From a virus: DNA of 42,452 nucleotides. Under the pieces are notes generated by a model. The model was given only the letters and a program-made list of their open reading frames with translations. It was not told where the DNA came from and did not search any database. The position numbers and the translations under genes were made by a program. Shown here one piece after another: positions 35,794 through 42,452 of this stretch; positions within the stretch are counted from its first letter, which is position 1; every line of letters begins with the position of its first letter. The DNA lies in the IMG/VR virus record IMGVR_UViG_3300020383_000010, positions 1 through 42,452 of that record. One strand, 5' to 3'.

Positions 35794-35998
35794 CGCTATC
35801 ACCTTTCACGGGGGCTTTGGTTTTCGCGCTGCTGGGTGCTACGGCAGGCGCGGCGGTGGGGGCTACGGCGGCGCTTCGGGTGTCCACCGTACTGGGGTGT
35901 ACATCGTGCGCGCCGTAGCGCTGCGGCTTGGCTGGCTCGCTCACGCGCTCCAGCTTGCCGTTTTGGCGGCGAAACTTGCCGCCTTGCTTTGTGGCCAT
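35774..35998 (-). CDS. Small basic late protein, unknown (74 aa)
   Basis: The ATG at 35998 has a GGAGG site; an in-frame start at 36013 does not. The 74-aa product is basic at the front (MATKQGGKFRRQNGKLERVS) and Ala/Pro-rich behind (AAVAPTAAPAVAPSSAKTKA), so it is largely disordered. It is placed before the tail tube gene and overlaps it. Possibly a minor tail component. Not recognised. Confidence 0.55.
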   Translation of the reverse strand: MATKQGGKFRRQNGKLERVSEPAKPQRYGAHDVHPSTVDTRSAAVAPTAAPAVAPSSAKTKAPVKGDSDANATT

Positions 35999-36013
35999 AT
36001 TTCCTCCGGGCAT

Positions 36014-36036
36014 AAAAAAACCCGCACGGTGGCGGG
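36014..36036 (-). terminator. Intrinsic terminator within the tail operon
   Basis: CCCGC, loop CACCGT, GCGGG, then seven T on the minus strand, directly after the tail-terminator-like gene. Late expression past it would need antitermination or partial read-through, fitting Q-type control. Confidence 0.7.
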
Positions 36037-36048
36037 GGCTGGGTGGGG

Positions 36049-36471
36049 TTAGATGGTGATGGTGCGGGATGCGGTCAGGGCGTTAGGGGTGGTGATTTTC
36101 CAGTAGTCGCGCCACCACATATAACGCCCGCGTATCTCCACCGTTTGCCCCGTGTGAAACGACATCACCCCGCTACTGCCGGGGGGCTGCCAGCCAAACA
36201 GCGCGTTACGCACCTCTTGGCGCTGGGCGCGGAATACGTCGCCCGCTTCGCAAATGATGAACACGCCGTACACCTGGGTAACGGCTTGCCGCTGGCTTAG
36301 CTCGTTAACGGCCTCGCCCGCATCCTCCGCTAGATAGGGGTAGGCGGCGGGGGTTTCGGCGCTGTAGTCGTCGATGGGCTCGCTAAACCACGCTTCCTCT
36401 ACCGTGGCAAAACCGGGGCACTGTTCGCTAATGCGCGCTATCAGCGCGTTGGTAATGTCGTAGTCCTGCAT
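36049..36471 (-). CDS. Tail terminator-like protein (gpU-type position)
   Basis: This 140-aa protein lies between the gpZ-like and tail-tube genes, the gpU slot. Its order of helix (NALIARISEQCPGFATVEEA) and strands (YPYLAEDAGEAVNE, VYGVFIICEAGDVFRAQRQE, MSFHTGQTVEIRGRYMWWRD) fits the small ring protein that ends tail growth and joins the head. The call is by position and pattern. Confidence 0.65.
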   Translation of the reverse strand: MQDYDITNALIARISEQCPGFATVEEAWFSEPIDDYSAETPAAYPYLAEDAGEAVNELSQRQAVTQVYGVFIICEAGDVFRAQRQEVRNALFGWQPPGSSGVMSFHTGQTVEIRGRYMWWRDYWKITTPNALTASRTITI

Positions 36472-36478
36472 GGGTGCC

Positions 36479-37060
36479 TCACTTTTTCTGGCCTAGCAGG
36501 TAGTCCATGCGCCCGCTGAACTGCCGGGGCAGATCCTCGCGCACCATGTCTTGCGCGCTGTTGATCACGCTTTCATGGGCCACCATGCCGGGGATTGAGG
36601 GGCCGAACTGAATGCGCGGGTCGCTGGCGTTATCCGCTTTATCGGCCCGGCGCAAAATGCGCCCCTTGGCGAACCAACCGCCCTTCACCAGCTGCCGCCC
36701 GGTATCTTTACGCACCATGACGCTGGCACCACGTCGCCGGGTTTTGTACTGGTTACCCCGGCGGCTGGTGGCCACCACCACGCGGGCGCGGGTGGTTTTG
36801 GGCTTGAACTGATCCAACGGCAAGCGCCGCCCCACGTATAACAGCGAGCGCGACGCATCCCGCCGCGCTCGGTCGATCTTGAGGCGCTTTTTAATCTCCC
36901 CCGCTGTAATGTGGTAGTCGTCGCGCACTTCGCGTGAAATGAACGTCGCGGCTTTAGCCTGGGTGCGGTCTAACGCTTGGCTAAACGCTTTTTCCACTAA
37001 CTTGGGGTCATGGCGATTCTTGAGCGCCTGCAGCCGGTTAATGTCGTACTCATACCGCAT
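36479..37060 (-). CDS. Tail completion protein (gpZ-like / HK97 gp10-like)
   Basis: This 193-aa, strongly basic protein (MRYEYDINRLQALKNRHDPK, QAKAATFISREVRDDYHITA, then many RxR clusters) resembles lambda gpZ-type minor tail or HK97 gp10-type proteins that complete tails before joining. The ATG at 37060 has GAGGTGG and its G is the last base of the preceding stop region. It is the second of the head-tail joining genes. Confidence 0.7.
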   Translation of the reverse strand: MRYEYDINRLQALKNRHDPKLVEKAFSQALDRTQAKAATFISREVRDDYHITAGEIKKRLKIDRARRDASRSLLYVGRRLPLDQFKPKTTRARVVVATSRRGNQYKTRRRGASVMVRKDTGRQLVKGGWFAKGRILRRADKADNASDPRIQFGPSIPGMVAHESVINSAQDMVREDLPRQFSGRMDYLLGQKK

Positions 37061-37365
37061 CACACCACCTCGATACGCACAAACGCGCCGTCGTCCTCCA
37101 CCGGCCCGTTATAGCGCCAGCGTTTGCCCGCCACGGTGAACTCAGCGCGCCGGTCTACATCGCCCACCATGGCCACCGGCAGCAGCAGGGTTTTCACCCC
37201 GCGGCCTATGCCGTTCTCGTCGATCACTTCAAACTCGTTATCGAACTGATAGGGAACGTCGAGCACGTCCGGCCCAGTGCCGGGGTGGTAGGTGCAAAGG
37301 CCGTCGCTGAGGTGCTTCACAACCGCCTCATTGAGACGGTTGGCGTACTGGTCAAAGAAGGCCAT
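37060..37365 (-). CDS. Head-tail joining protein (gpFII-like)
   Basis: This 101-aa protein has the small beta-barrel pattern of gpFII-type joiners: CTYHPGTGPDVLDVPYQFDN, VKTLLLPVAMVGDVDRRAEF, TVAGKRWRYNGPVEDDGAFV, RIEVV. It should sit at the head vertex and receive the tail. Position after the capsid gene and before the gpZ-like gene agrees. Confidence 0.8.
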   Translation of the reverse strand: MAFFDQYANRLNEAVVKHLSDGLCTYHPGTGPDVLDVPYQFDNEFEVIDENGIGRGVKTLLLPVAMVGDVDRRAEFTVAGKRWRYNGPVEDDGAFVRIEVV

Positions 37366-37375
37366 GGGGCACCTG

Positions 37376-38380
37376 TTAGACGGACGCGCCAGACACTAGC
37401 TTGATGCTGGCTTTCGGGCGGGTGTTGAGGTGCGCCGGGTTGGACTGCGCTTCCAGCTCTACGCCTTTGCCGTGCGGCAAGCGCTCGGATGAACTGTAAA
37501 ACGGAAGACCCAGCGTGTTGACCGTATCGCCATAGTCACCCGGCGCGAAGCGGCTCAAGAACAGCTCTTCGCTACCCATGGGGAACGCGTAGGCTTCTTC
37601 ATCAGCGATAAACTTTGTCGTCCCTACGGTGCCCCGGTATCGCTCCCACATCAGACCGCCAAACGGGAACGCTTCGCGACCATCGGCGCGCAAACGAGAG
37701 CCGTTTTCCCAGCGTTCATAAGCCGTTTTGACCGCTTTGTGAGTGATGAACTTACGCCAGAAATTCTTGCCACACAGCACCGTCGCACCGTCAAAGAACA
37801 AGTCGCCCAGCCCCAGCTCCATGGCTTCGAGAATATCCAGGCACTTGCCTTGCAGCTCAGTGGTGGCGGTGCCTAAATCCATGGGTACCACGGTTTGAGT
37901 CATTCCAAAGGCTTGGAACAGGTCATACAGCACCGCGCCGTTGGCATCGATCACTTGCCCTTTCACAGCACCCACCCGATGGAACTCATGGGTCACGTCA
38001 ATGCGGCGGGCCATCTTGGTCAAGCGGTTATTGATCACTACCTGCAGCTGTTCGGCGCTGTCTTGTGAGCCAAAGGCACGCACGCCCTGCACTTCATCGG
38101 CCAGGATGGTAGCTCGCGTTGGCAGGTGCGCCGTCATAAAGGGCACGCCGGTACGCTTGGAGCCTGCCACGACTTGGCCAACGCCGCCGCGTGGCTTGTT
38201 TTCCACCAGCGCCAGCTTATCGCCATCTTTCTCGATGACGACTTGTGTGGTGGTAATGCCTTGGGCATCAAATACGCCCATTTCGCCAAGGCGACGGGGG
38301 GCGTATTCCACTTCGTTAATGGATGCGGTTAGGGATTTAAGGCTAAACGCATCGCTTTCAAAAATGCTATCTCCAGGCAT
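37376..38380 (-). CDS. Major capsid protein (gpE family)
   Basis: This 334-aa protein has features of the lambda gpE family with the HK97 fold: SLTASINEVEYAPRRLGEMG, HLPTRATILADEVQGVRAFG, VDVTHEFHRVGAVKGQVIDA-like RRIDVTHEFHRVG, FFDGATVLCGKNFWRKFITH and EEAYAFPMGSEELFLSRFAP. The ATG at 38380 has GAGAGG upstream. It is followed by joining proteins and preceded by the decoration protein, exactly as in lambda order. Confidence 0.9.
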   Translation of the reverse strand: MPGDSIFESDAFSLKSLTASINEVEYAPRRLGEMGVFDAQGITTTQVVIEKDGDKLALVENKPRGGVGQVVAGSKRTGVPFMTAHLPTRATILADEVQGVRAFGSQDSAEQLQVVINNRLTKMARRIDVTHEFHRVGAVKGQVIDANGAVLYDLFQAFGMTQTVVPMDLGTATTELQGKCLDILEAMELGLGDLFFDGATVLCGKNFWRKFITHKAVKTAYERWENGSRLRADGREAFPFGGLMWERYRGTVGTTKFIADEEAYAFPMGSEELFLSRFAPGDYGDTVNTLGLPFYSSSERLPHGKGVELEAQSNPAHLNTRPKASIKLVSGASV

Positions 38381-38433
38381 GGGGTGCCTCTCTCTCAATA
38401 AGGGGTATACGGGTGGTTCAGCAGTGCGTGGCG

Positions 38434-38799
38434 TTAATCGCGGACGATCACGCCACGGCTTACCAGATCGTTAGTGCCAGCGGTAATGGCGGCCTCGTCG
38501 GCACCCTCCGGCCAGCCCAGCAGCGCGCCATGAACCTCGCAGGCGCGGACATGCACGGTAATCGGCTGCGGGGCTTCGGTGGCATCGGCTGCACCGTAAA
38601 GCACGGCTTTGGCTACCTCTGTGCCATCGGTGGCGGTAGGCGCTAGCGGGACGTAGTCACCCGCGCCGTTAAGCGCCAGTACGGCACCCGCTGGCAGGTT
38701 GCCACTGGCCAGGGTGCCCACTTCACGGGAACGGGCTCCGCTGGCTTCTGATAAAACGTGTTCACCCGTGCGGGTGCCTTCGGTGTAGGTCGTTGGCAT
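38434..38799 (-). CDS. Head decoration protein (gpD-like)
   Basis: This 121-aa protein is of the lambda gpD family: a disordered N-terminal arm (YTEGTRTGEHVLSEASGARS), then a beta-tulip core (GTLASGNLPAGAVLALN, AKAVLYGAADATEAPQPITV, ACEVHGALLGWPEGADEAAI). Trimers would cap capsid three-fold sites and hold packaged DNA pressure. Confidence 0.88.
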   Translation of the reverse strand: MPTTYTEGTRTGEHVLSEASGARSREVGTLASGNLPAGAVLALNGAGDYVPLAPTATDGTEVAKAVLYGAADATEAPQPITVHVRACEVHGALLGWPEGADEAAITAGTNDLVSRGVIVRD

Positions 38800-38836
38800 G
38801 GGAATGCTCCAAGGTTGGGGTTACACCATCACAGGC

Positions 38837-40024
38837 TTACGCCTTGGCTGGCTTGCGGTTAAAACGGGCGTAGGCGTTGGCATAGTTAACGTTCGCCTGT
38901 TTCGCTTGCCCGCCTTCGGGGGAGTGGCTGTTATGAATGTGCTGGCCTTCGCCGTGGGCGGCGGCAACGTCGAACACGTAGCCGGTGGCCTGCTCGGTAT
39001 CCATGCCGTTACCAATCAGCTTTTCCATTAGCTGGGGTTGGCCGGTGGTCTGGCAGGCCTTGATGATGCTGGTCACGCGGGTACGCTCGGTGGCCAGCAC
39101 CTGCTCCGGCTGTGCCGCCTGCAGCCGCTGGATAGCCTGAACGGCACGTTCTGGCGTTTGCTGAATATCAGCGGGGTCTAAGCTGAGCGCCTTAGCAATC
39201 ACTGCCAGCGGCCTCCCTTCGGCGTTAGCCGTGGGGGCTTGCTGCCGTAGGGCAATAATCTGATCTCCCAAATCAGCGGCTTGGGCTTCGGCCTCTTCGG
39301 GGGTTAAATCAAACGCCAGGGCGAGGGCATCGGCGGCGCTCATGGTGGTTTGCTGTCCGGCTAGCTGGGCACGCAGGTTCACCAGCTCGCCGTAATCCTT
39401 GAGCTGCCGCATAAACATGGTCGGGTCGGAACAGGCCACCGCTTGCAGCTTGGCGTCCTTGTCGGTGATAAAACCCCATTCAAGGGCTTCATCGGCGCTC
39501 ATCACGGTGTCGCCCTGATCCAACAGGCCGTTGACCTCTTCGGCGCTCTTGCCCGTCACCATCACGAACAGATCGACAATGGCGTCATCGAACTTGCTGA
39601 GGTTGTCGGCGGTGTCGCGCATCTCCTTAGCGTTGTAGAAGCCCATCATTAGCGAGCTGGCCCGGTGGGTCATCATGGTGGTGCCTATCCCCATCACACG
39701 GGTATCACCTGCCATTACGATCACCACCGCGATACTGGCGGCTTGACCGGTGACCTTCACATGCACTTGGGCGGGATGGTCTTTCAGGTAGTGGAAGATC
39801 CGCACACCACTAGCCACATCGCCGCCGGGGCAATTCATTTCGAGGTGGATCTCGTCTAGCTCGCCAAGCGCATCAACGGCGGCGATAAACTCACGGGCGG
39901 GCTTTTCGCCGGTAAAATCTTTGATCCAATCCGGTGCGTAATCTGAACCAATCGGGCGGTCGATTACTACATGGGCGCGGCGCGGGTTATCCGCAAGCGC
40001 ACGGGCTTTAAACCAAGGCTTCAT
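38837..40024 (-). CDS. Head maturation protease (ClpP/S49-type)
   Basis: This 395-aa protein has a serine-protease domain (about 15-205) of ClpP/S14-type: EIHLEMNCPGGDVASGVRIF, GQAASIAVVIVMAG with the nucleophile Ser, and MMTHRASS with the catalytic His. The C-terminal part is coiled coil and then HNSHSPEGGQAKQANVNYAN, which may be the scaffold portion, as in lambda gpC/Nu3. It processes portal and capsid assembly. Confidence 0.88.
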   Translation of the reverse strand: MKPWFKARALADNPRRAHVVIDRPIGSDYAPDWIKDFTGEKPAREFIAAVDALGELDEIHLEMNCPGGDVASGVRIFHYLKDHPAQVHVKVTGQAASIAVVIVMAGDTRVMGIGTTMMTHRASSLMMGFYNAKEMRDTADNLSKFDDAIVDLFVMVTGKSAEEVNGLLDQGDTVMSADEALEWGFITDKDAKLQAVACSDPTMFMRQLKDYGELVNLRAQLAGQQTTMSAADALALAFDLTPEEAEAQAADLGDQIIALRQQAPTANAEGRPLAVIAKALSLDPADIQQTPERAVQAIQRLQAAQPEQVLATERTRVTSIIKACQTTGQPQLMEKLIGNGMDTEQATGYVFDVAAAHGEGQHIHNSHSPEGGQAKQANVNYANAYARFNRKPAKA

Positions 40025-40026
40025 GG

Positions 40027-41523
40027 TTAGTCGTCCTCGTTGTCTTCGTCGGTGGTGGCCAGGGCTTCAAGGGCTTTTTGCAGCGCCCCGTTTTTGGCGG
40101 TGATGCGCGGGTCTGAATCCAGCGCCAGCCCGTGTTGGTCGGCGCTTTTGTTGCCATGGGCAATCTCGGCATCCAGCAGGTCAAGCGACCAGCCGCGCTC
40201 TCCTGCTTTCTCGCTGCGCGGGGCAAACCCGGCGCGCACTTCCAGTAGGTCGGCGGTGACTTCTTTCAGCGGGTCCACCCAGCTCCACTTCGGCGCAATC
40301 CAGTCGATGGCCAGCAGCTCTTTACGCCGTTGCCAGTAGCCGGGGATAAGCAGCGCCCCGCTGGTCACGGCCACATCGAGCCACTTGGCCGCCACCCGTC
40401 GGCACCACTGGTGAACCATCAGCGAGGCTTGCAGCATTTCAGCACGACGGCGGAACTCTAAGAGCCCGGCGCGTATCGAGCTGTAATTGACGCCCTTTAG
40501 GTCGCCGGTCATCTGTTCGTAGGTCAGCCCCGCGCCAGCGCCCACCGCCAGAAGCTCGGTACGTAGCCACTCGGTGTACTGGCCCTGAATATCCGGCGGC
40601 GTTGAGAACGTGACCTCTTCGTCATCCTCCATGTAGTGGATGCCGCCGGGGGTGAACTCTTCTAACGGCTCTACTTCGCCGGGCGTTTTTACCAGCGCGC
40701 CAAACGATGGGCCTTCCTCTTCGGGGTCTTGGTTCGTCTTGCGTTTGACGAATGCGCCGAACAGTTGCGCCAGCTTTTGCCGGGCTAGCGTGGCGTCCTG
40801 CATTTCGTCAATTTCGTACAGTCGCACGATAACGCTGGTTAGCTCGGGCACCCCGCGTAGCTGACCGGGCCGGGTGCGCCGGTACATATGAATAACGTTA
40901 TCCGCTGGCACCGGCACCCGTTCGTTGTAGGCGGCGGTGAGCTGCTCGTTGGGGTGATAGCGCCATAGGTGGAAGGCGGTTCGCTGGCCGATGCCATTAA
41001 ACTCGATTCCCATTTTGATCGTTCGACCGCCAAAGGCTTGCGAGTAGGCGGGGTCGAGGTGTTCGGACTCCACCACCTGCAGCTGCAGGGGCACGCTTAG
41101 GCCGTCGCTTGTGCGCCGGTAGCGAAAGCGCCCTAGCACCTCCCCGGCTTCAAACTGGGCGCCAGCGGCCAACGCCTGTTGGCCATAGAAATTGTCTACG
41201 CCGTCCGCGTCGCTTTCCTCTACCCACTGATCCCAAAGCGCTTGGATGACCGGGTTGCCCCATTGGGGCTTAATGCCGGTGCCCACTAGGTTGGAAACGT
41301 ATTTCTCTTTCGCACTGGCGGCGTAGGCGTTGTTTCTAATGGCGTAGTGGCTGCGGGCCTGCAGGATGGGCAGCGAGTTTTCAATAGGCCCGTTGGGGCC
41401 GGTAACCATCGTTCCCTTACCGGCCATACGGCGGCGTGTGCTGCCGCCCTCGTAGTAGGCGCGCACCGGAACTTGCTGCCCATCCCGCACGGTCATGCGG
41501 ATTCGAGGCTTATTGGCGATCAT
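40027..41523 (-). CDS. Portal protein (lambda gpB family)
   Basis: This 498-aa protein forms the DNA entry ring. Family features are MTVRDGQQVPVRAYYEGGST, HYAIRNNAYAASAKEKYVSN, LVGTGIKPQWGNPVIQALWD, VIHMYRRTRPGQLRGVPELT, DDEEVTFSTPPDIQGQYTEW, TYEQMTGDLKGVNYSSIRAG. It follows the gpW-like gene and precedes the protease by two bases, as in lambda. Confidence 0.9.
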   Translation of the reverse strand: MIANKPRIRMTVRDGQQVPVRAYYEGGSTRRRMAGKGTMVTGPNGPIENSLPILQARSHYAIRNNAYAASAKEKYVSNLVGTGIKPQWGNPVIQALWDQWVEESDADGVDNFYGQQALAAGAQFEAGEVLGRFRYRRTSDGLSVPLQLQVVESEHLDPAYSQAFGGRTIKMGIEFNGIGQRTAFHLWRYHPNEQLTAAYNERVPVPADNVIHMYRRTRPGQLRGVPELTSVIVRLYEIDEMQDATLARQKLAQLFGAFVKRKTNQDPEEEGPSFGALVKTPGEVEPLEEFTPGGIHYMEDDEEVTFSTPPDIQGQYTEWLRTELLAVGAGAGLTYEQMTGDLKGVNYSSIRAGLLEFRRRAEMLQASLMVHQWCRRVAAKWLDVAVTSGALLIPGYWQRRKELLAIDWIAPKWSWVDPLKEVTADLLEVRAGFAPRSEKAGERGWSLDLLDAEIAHGNKSADQHGLALDSDPRITAKNGALQKALEALATTDEDNEDD

Positions 41524-41524
41524 G

Positions 41525-41752
41525 TCAAAGCCCCTTATTGGTCATCACTAGGCGGGTACGGCTACGGCGCTTGCCCGTTTGCGCTCTCAATTCCGACTTA
41601 AGCCGGTATTCGAGCGCTTCCAGCTCGGGAAGCCCGGCGCGGTCAAACTGCACTGTTCGCCCGTTTTGGGTAATGGATACGACGCGTTTACCCGTTGCCA
41701 GGTCTACGAGGGCTTGGCGAACCTCGGCCAGCTGTTCGGAAGTGTTGGCCAT
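41525..41752 (-). CDS. gpW-like head-tail joining / head completion protein
   Basis: This 75-aa protein (MANTSEQLAEVRQALVDLAT, GKRVVSITQNGRTVQFDRAG, LPELEALEYRLKSELRA) matches gpW in length and in the order helix, beta hairpin, helix. It stabilises packaged heads before tail joining. It lies between the large terminase and the portal, as gpW does. Confidence 0.88.
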   Translation of the reverse strand: MANTSEQLAEVRQALVDLATGKRVVSITQNGRTVQFDRAGLPELEALEYRLKSELRAQTGKRRSRTRLVMTNKGL

Positions 41753-41763
41753 GGGTGGGCCTC

Positions 41764-42452
41764 CTAAATTCGGGGCTTAACAACGCGACGGCGGCGGCGC
41801 GCTTGGGGCGCGGGTTGTGCCTGGGGTGTTGGTTGGCTTGCTTCGGTGCCCGTAGTGGGCGCGCTTAGCAGCAAATTGGCGTCCCAGTGGTCGGCCCACG
41901 TGGGCGGGGCTTGCCAGTTGATCTTCTCGCCCCCCAGCAGAATGAAAATGGCGAGGTTGTAAACGAACAGGTCGAAGGCTTCGTTTGGCTTGCTGCCAGG
42001 GCGCGCCCATTTGCCGGTGGCGGGGTCGCGCACTTCGTAGGTCAGCTCGTCAAACCACCACATGCCCAACCAATCAGGGGTGTGCATGTAGCCCGCGCCG
42101 GGCTGTTCGCGGTCGATCATCGCCGCTACGGTGTCTTTCAACAGATCGGTGCCCAACAGGTACAACGGCACATCGCCCCGCGCCCCACTGCTGCGGCTTT
42201 TGCGCTTGGTGTTGTCGGGCTCGGTTTTACGGATGCGGCTATTGGTTTTGCTGCTACCGCCTTTCAGCAGGTAGACGCGGCCTTGCAGACCATCGCCCCC
42301 GGCTCTTAACCGGCGGTGGTATTCGTACGCCTGCGAGGTGACGCTTTCGGTGCCTTTGCCCTCCCCGCCGGTATCCACACCCATGGCGAGAATCGGCATA
42401 CGCCGCCCGCTGCCGTCGCCTAGCTTGTAGGTGCGCTTTAGCACGTCGCGGG
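41764..42452 (-). CDS. Terminase large subunit, C-terminal part
   Basis: This is the right-hand part of the gene that starts at 1483. The frame is open to the window edge. In it VDTGGE carries nuclease-type acidic residues; VYLLKGGSSKTN, LYLLGTDLLKDTVAAMIDRE, GYMHTPDWLGMWWFDELTYE and NEAFDLFVYNLAIFILLGG follow. The basic Pro/Gln-rich tail (ARRRRRVVKPRI) probably contacts the portal. Joined over the repeat, the protein has 693 aa. Confidence 0.93.
   Translation of the reverse strand, partial: RDVLKRTYKLGDGSGRRMPILAMGVDTGGEGKGTESVTSQAYEYHRRLRAGGDGLQGRVYLLKGGSSKTNSRIRKTEPDNTKRKSRSSGARGDVPLYLLGTDLLKDTVAAMIDREQPGAGYMHTPDWLGMWWFDELTYEVRDPATGKWARPGSKPNEAFDLFVYNLAIFILLGGEKINWQAPPTWADHWDANLLLSAPTTGTEASQPTPQAQPAPQARRRRRVVKPRI
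42363..42452. repeat. Terminal direct repeat, right copy
   Basis: This is the second copy of the 90-base overlap at the left edge. Joining the two removes 90 bases and makes the terminase large subunit one uninterrupted frame, giving a circle of about 42,362 bp. The single mismatch could be an assembly error or a real variant within the population. Confidence 0.95.

Noticed and set aside
1-42452. tRNA or rRNA genes
   Set aside because: No cloverleaf or rRNA signature was noticed on either strand, though a covariance search could not be run.

Overview
The window is one complete circular genome written linearly. Bases 1-90 recur at 42363-42452 with a single silent mismatch. The terminase large subunit gene runs off the left edge and re-enters in frame at the right edge, giving 693 codons and a unique circle of about 42,362 bp. 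It is a temperate, lambda-like siphovirus that also carries a plasmid replication initiator and a partition system, so it reads as a phage-plasmid organised much like coliphage N15. It has a tyrosine recombinase with the ordinary integrase active site rather than a protelomerase. GC-rich coding, Shine-Dalgarno sites and gene families all point to a gammaproteobacterial host. A halophile such as Halomonas is a guess that the sequence alone cannot prove.

Layout. (1) Minus strand, 1976 down through 1 and then 42452 down to 21425: the late operon. It holds small and large terminase, gpW, portal, ClpP-type protease, decoration protein, major capsid, head-tail joining and tail-completion proteins, tail tube, the gpG/gpGT chaperones with a -1 frameshift, a two-gene insertion (moron), an EF-hand-bearing tape measure, tail-tip proteins and fibres. 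Lysis genes (holin, SAR endolysin, Rz, Rz1) lie just upstream of the terminase at 2220-3521. (2) Minus strand, 9500 to 3771: the early leftward operon. It runs from a Cro-like protein through a replisome-organiser-like protein, a degenerate nucleotide kinase, a Tat-signal protein, a DUF1064 nuclease, a Q-like antiterminator, a dATP/dGTP pyrophosphohydrolase-like protein, an Acb2/Tad1-type anti-defence protein and small proteins to the integrase. (3) Plus strand, 9658 to 18112: a CI repressor whose autocleavage residues are replaced; small zinc-ribbon and HTH proteins; an RdgC protein fused to an FtsK-gamma-like domain; a multi-gene leader ending in a C4-type antisense RNA and an ORF6N antirepressor; then a ParF/ParG-type partition operon. 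(4) 18.1-21.1 kb: the plasmid replication region, with a structured, partly AT-rich origin candidate containing a DnaA box, an IncFII-like RepA upstream of it, and a candidate counter-transcript terminator.

How it fits together. Lysogeny would be held by the non-cleavable CI acting on CACA-N3-TGTG operators at the Cro start and beside a candidate late promoter. Induction would instead come from the antirepressor, silenced by a C4-like RNA that pairs over its ribosome-binding site. The prophage would persist as a low-copy plasmid through RepA and ParFG, with the integrase as a possible second route. The most unusual features are: a family of bipartite 28-31 bp repeats placed before early operons and on both sides of the parA promoter (candidate dispersed centromere/operator); three 54-bp tandem repeats plus a related stretch inside the antirepressor gene, each with a palindrome whose arms vary in a compensatory way; and the RdgC-FtsK-gamma fusion.
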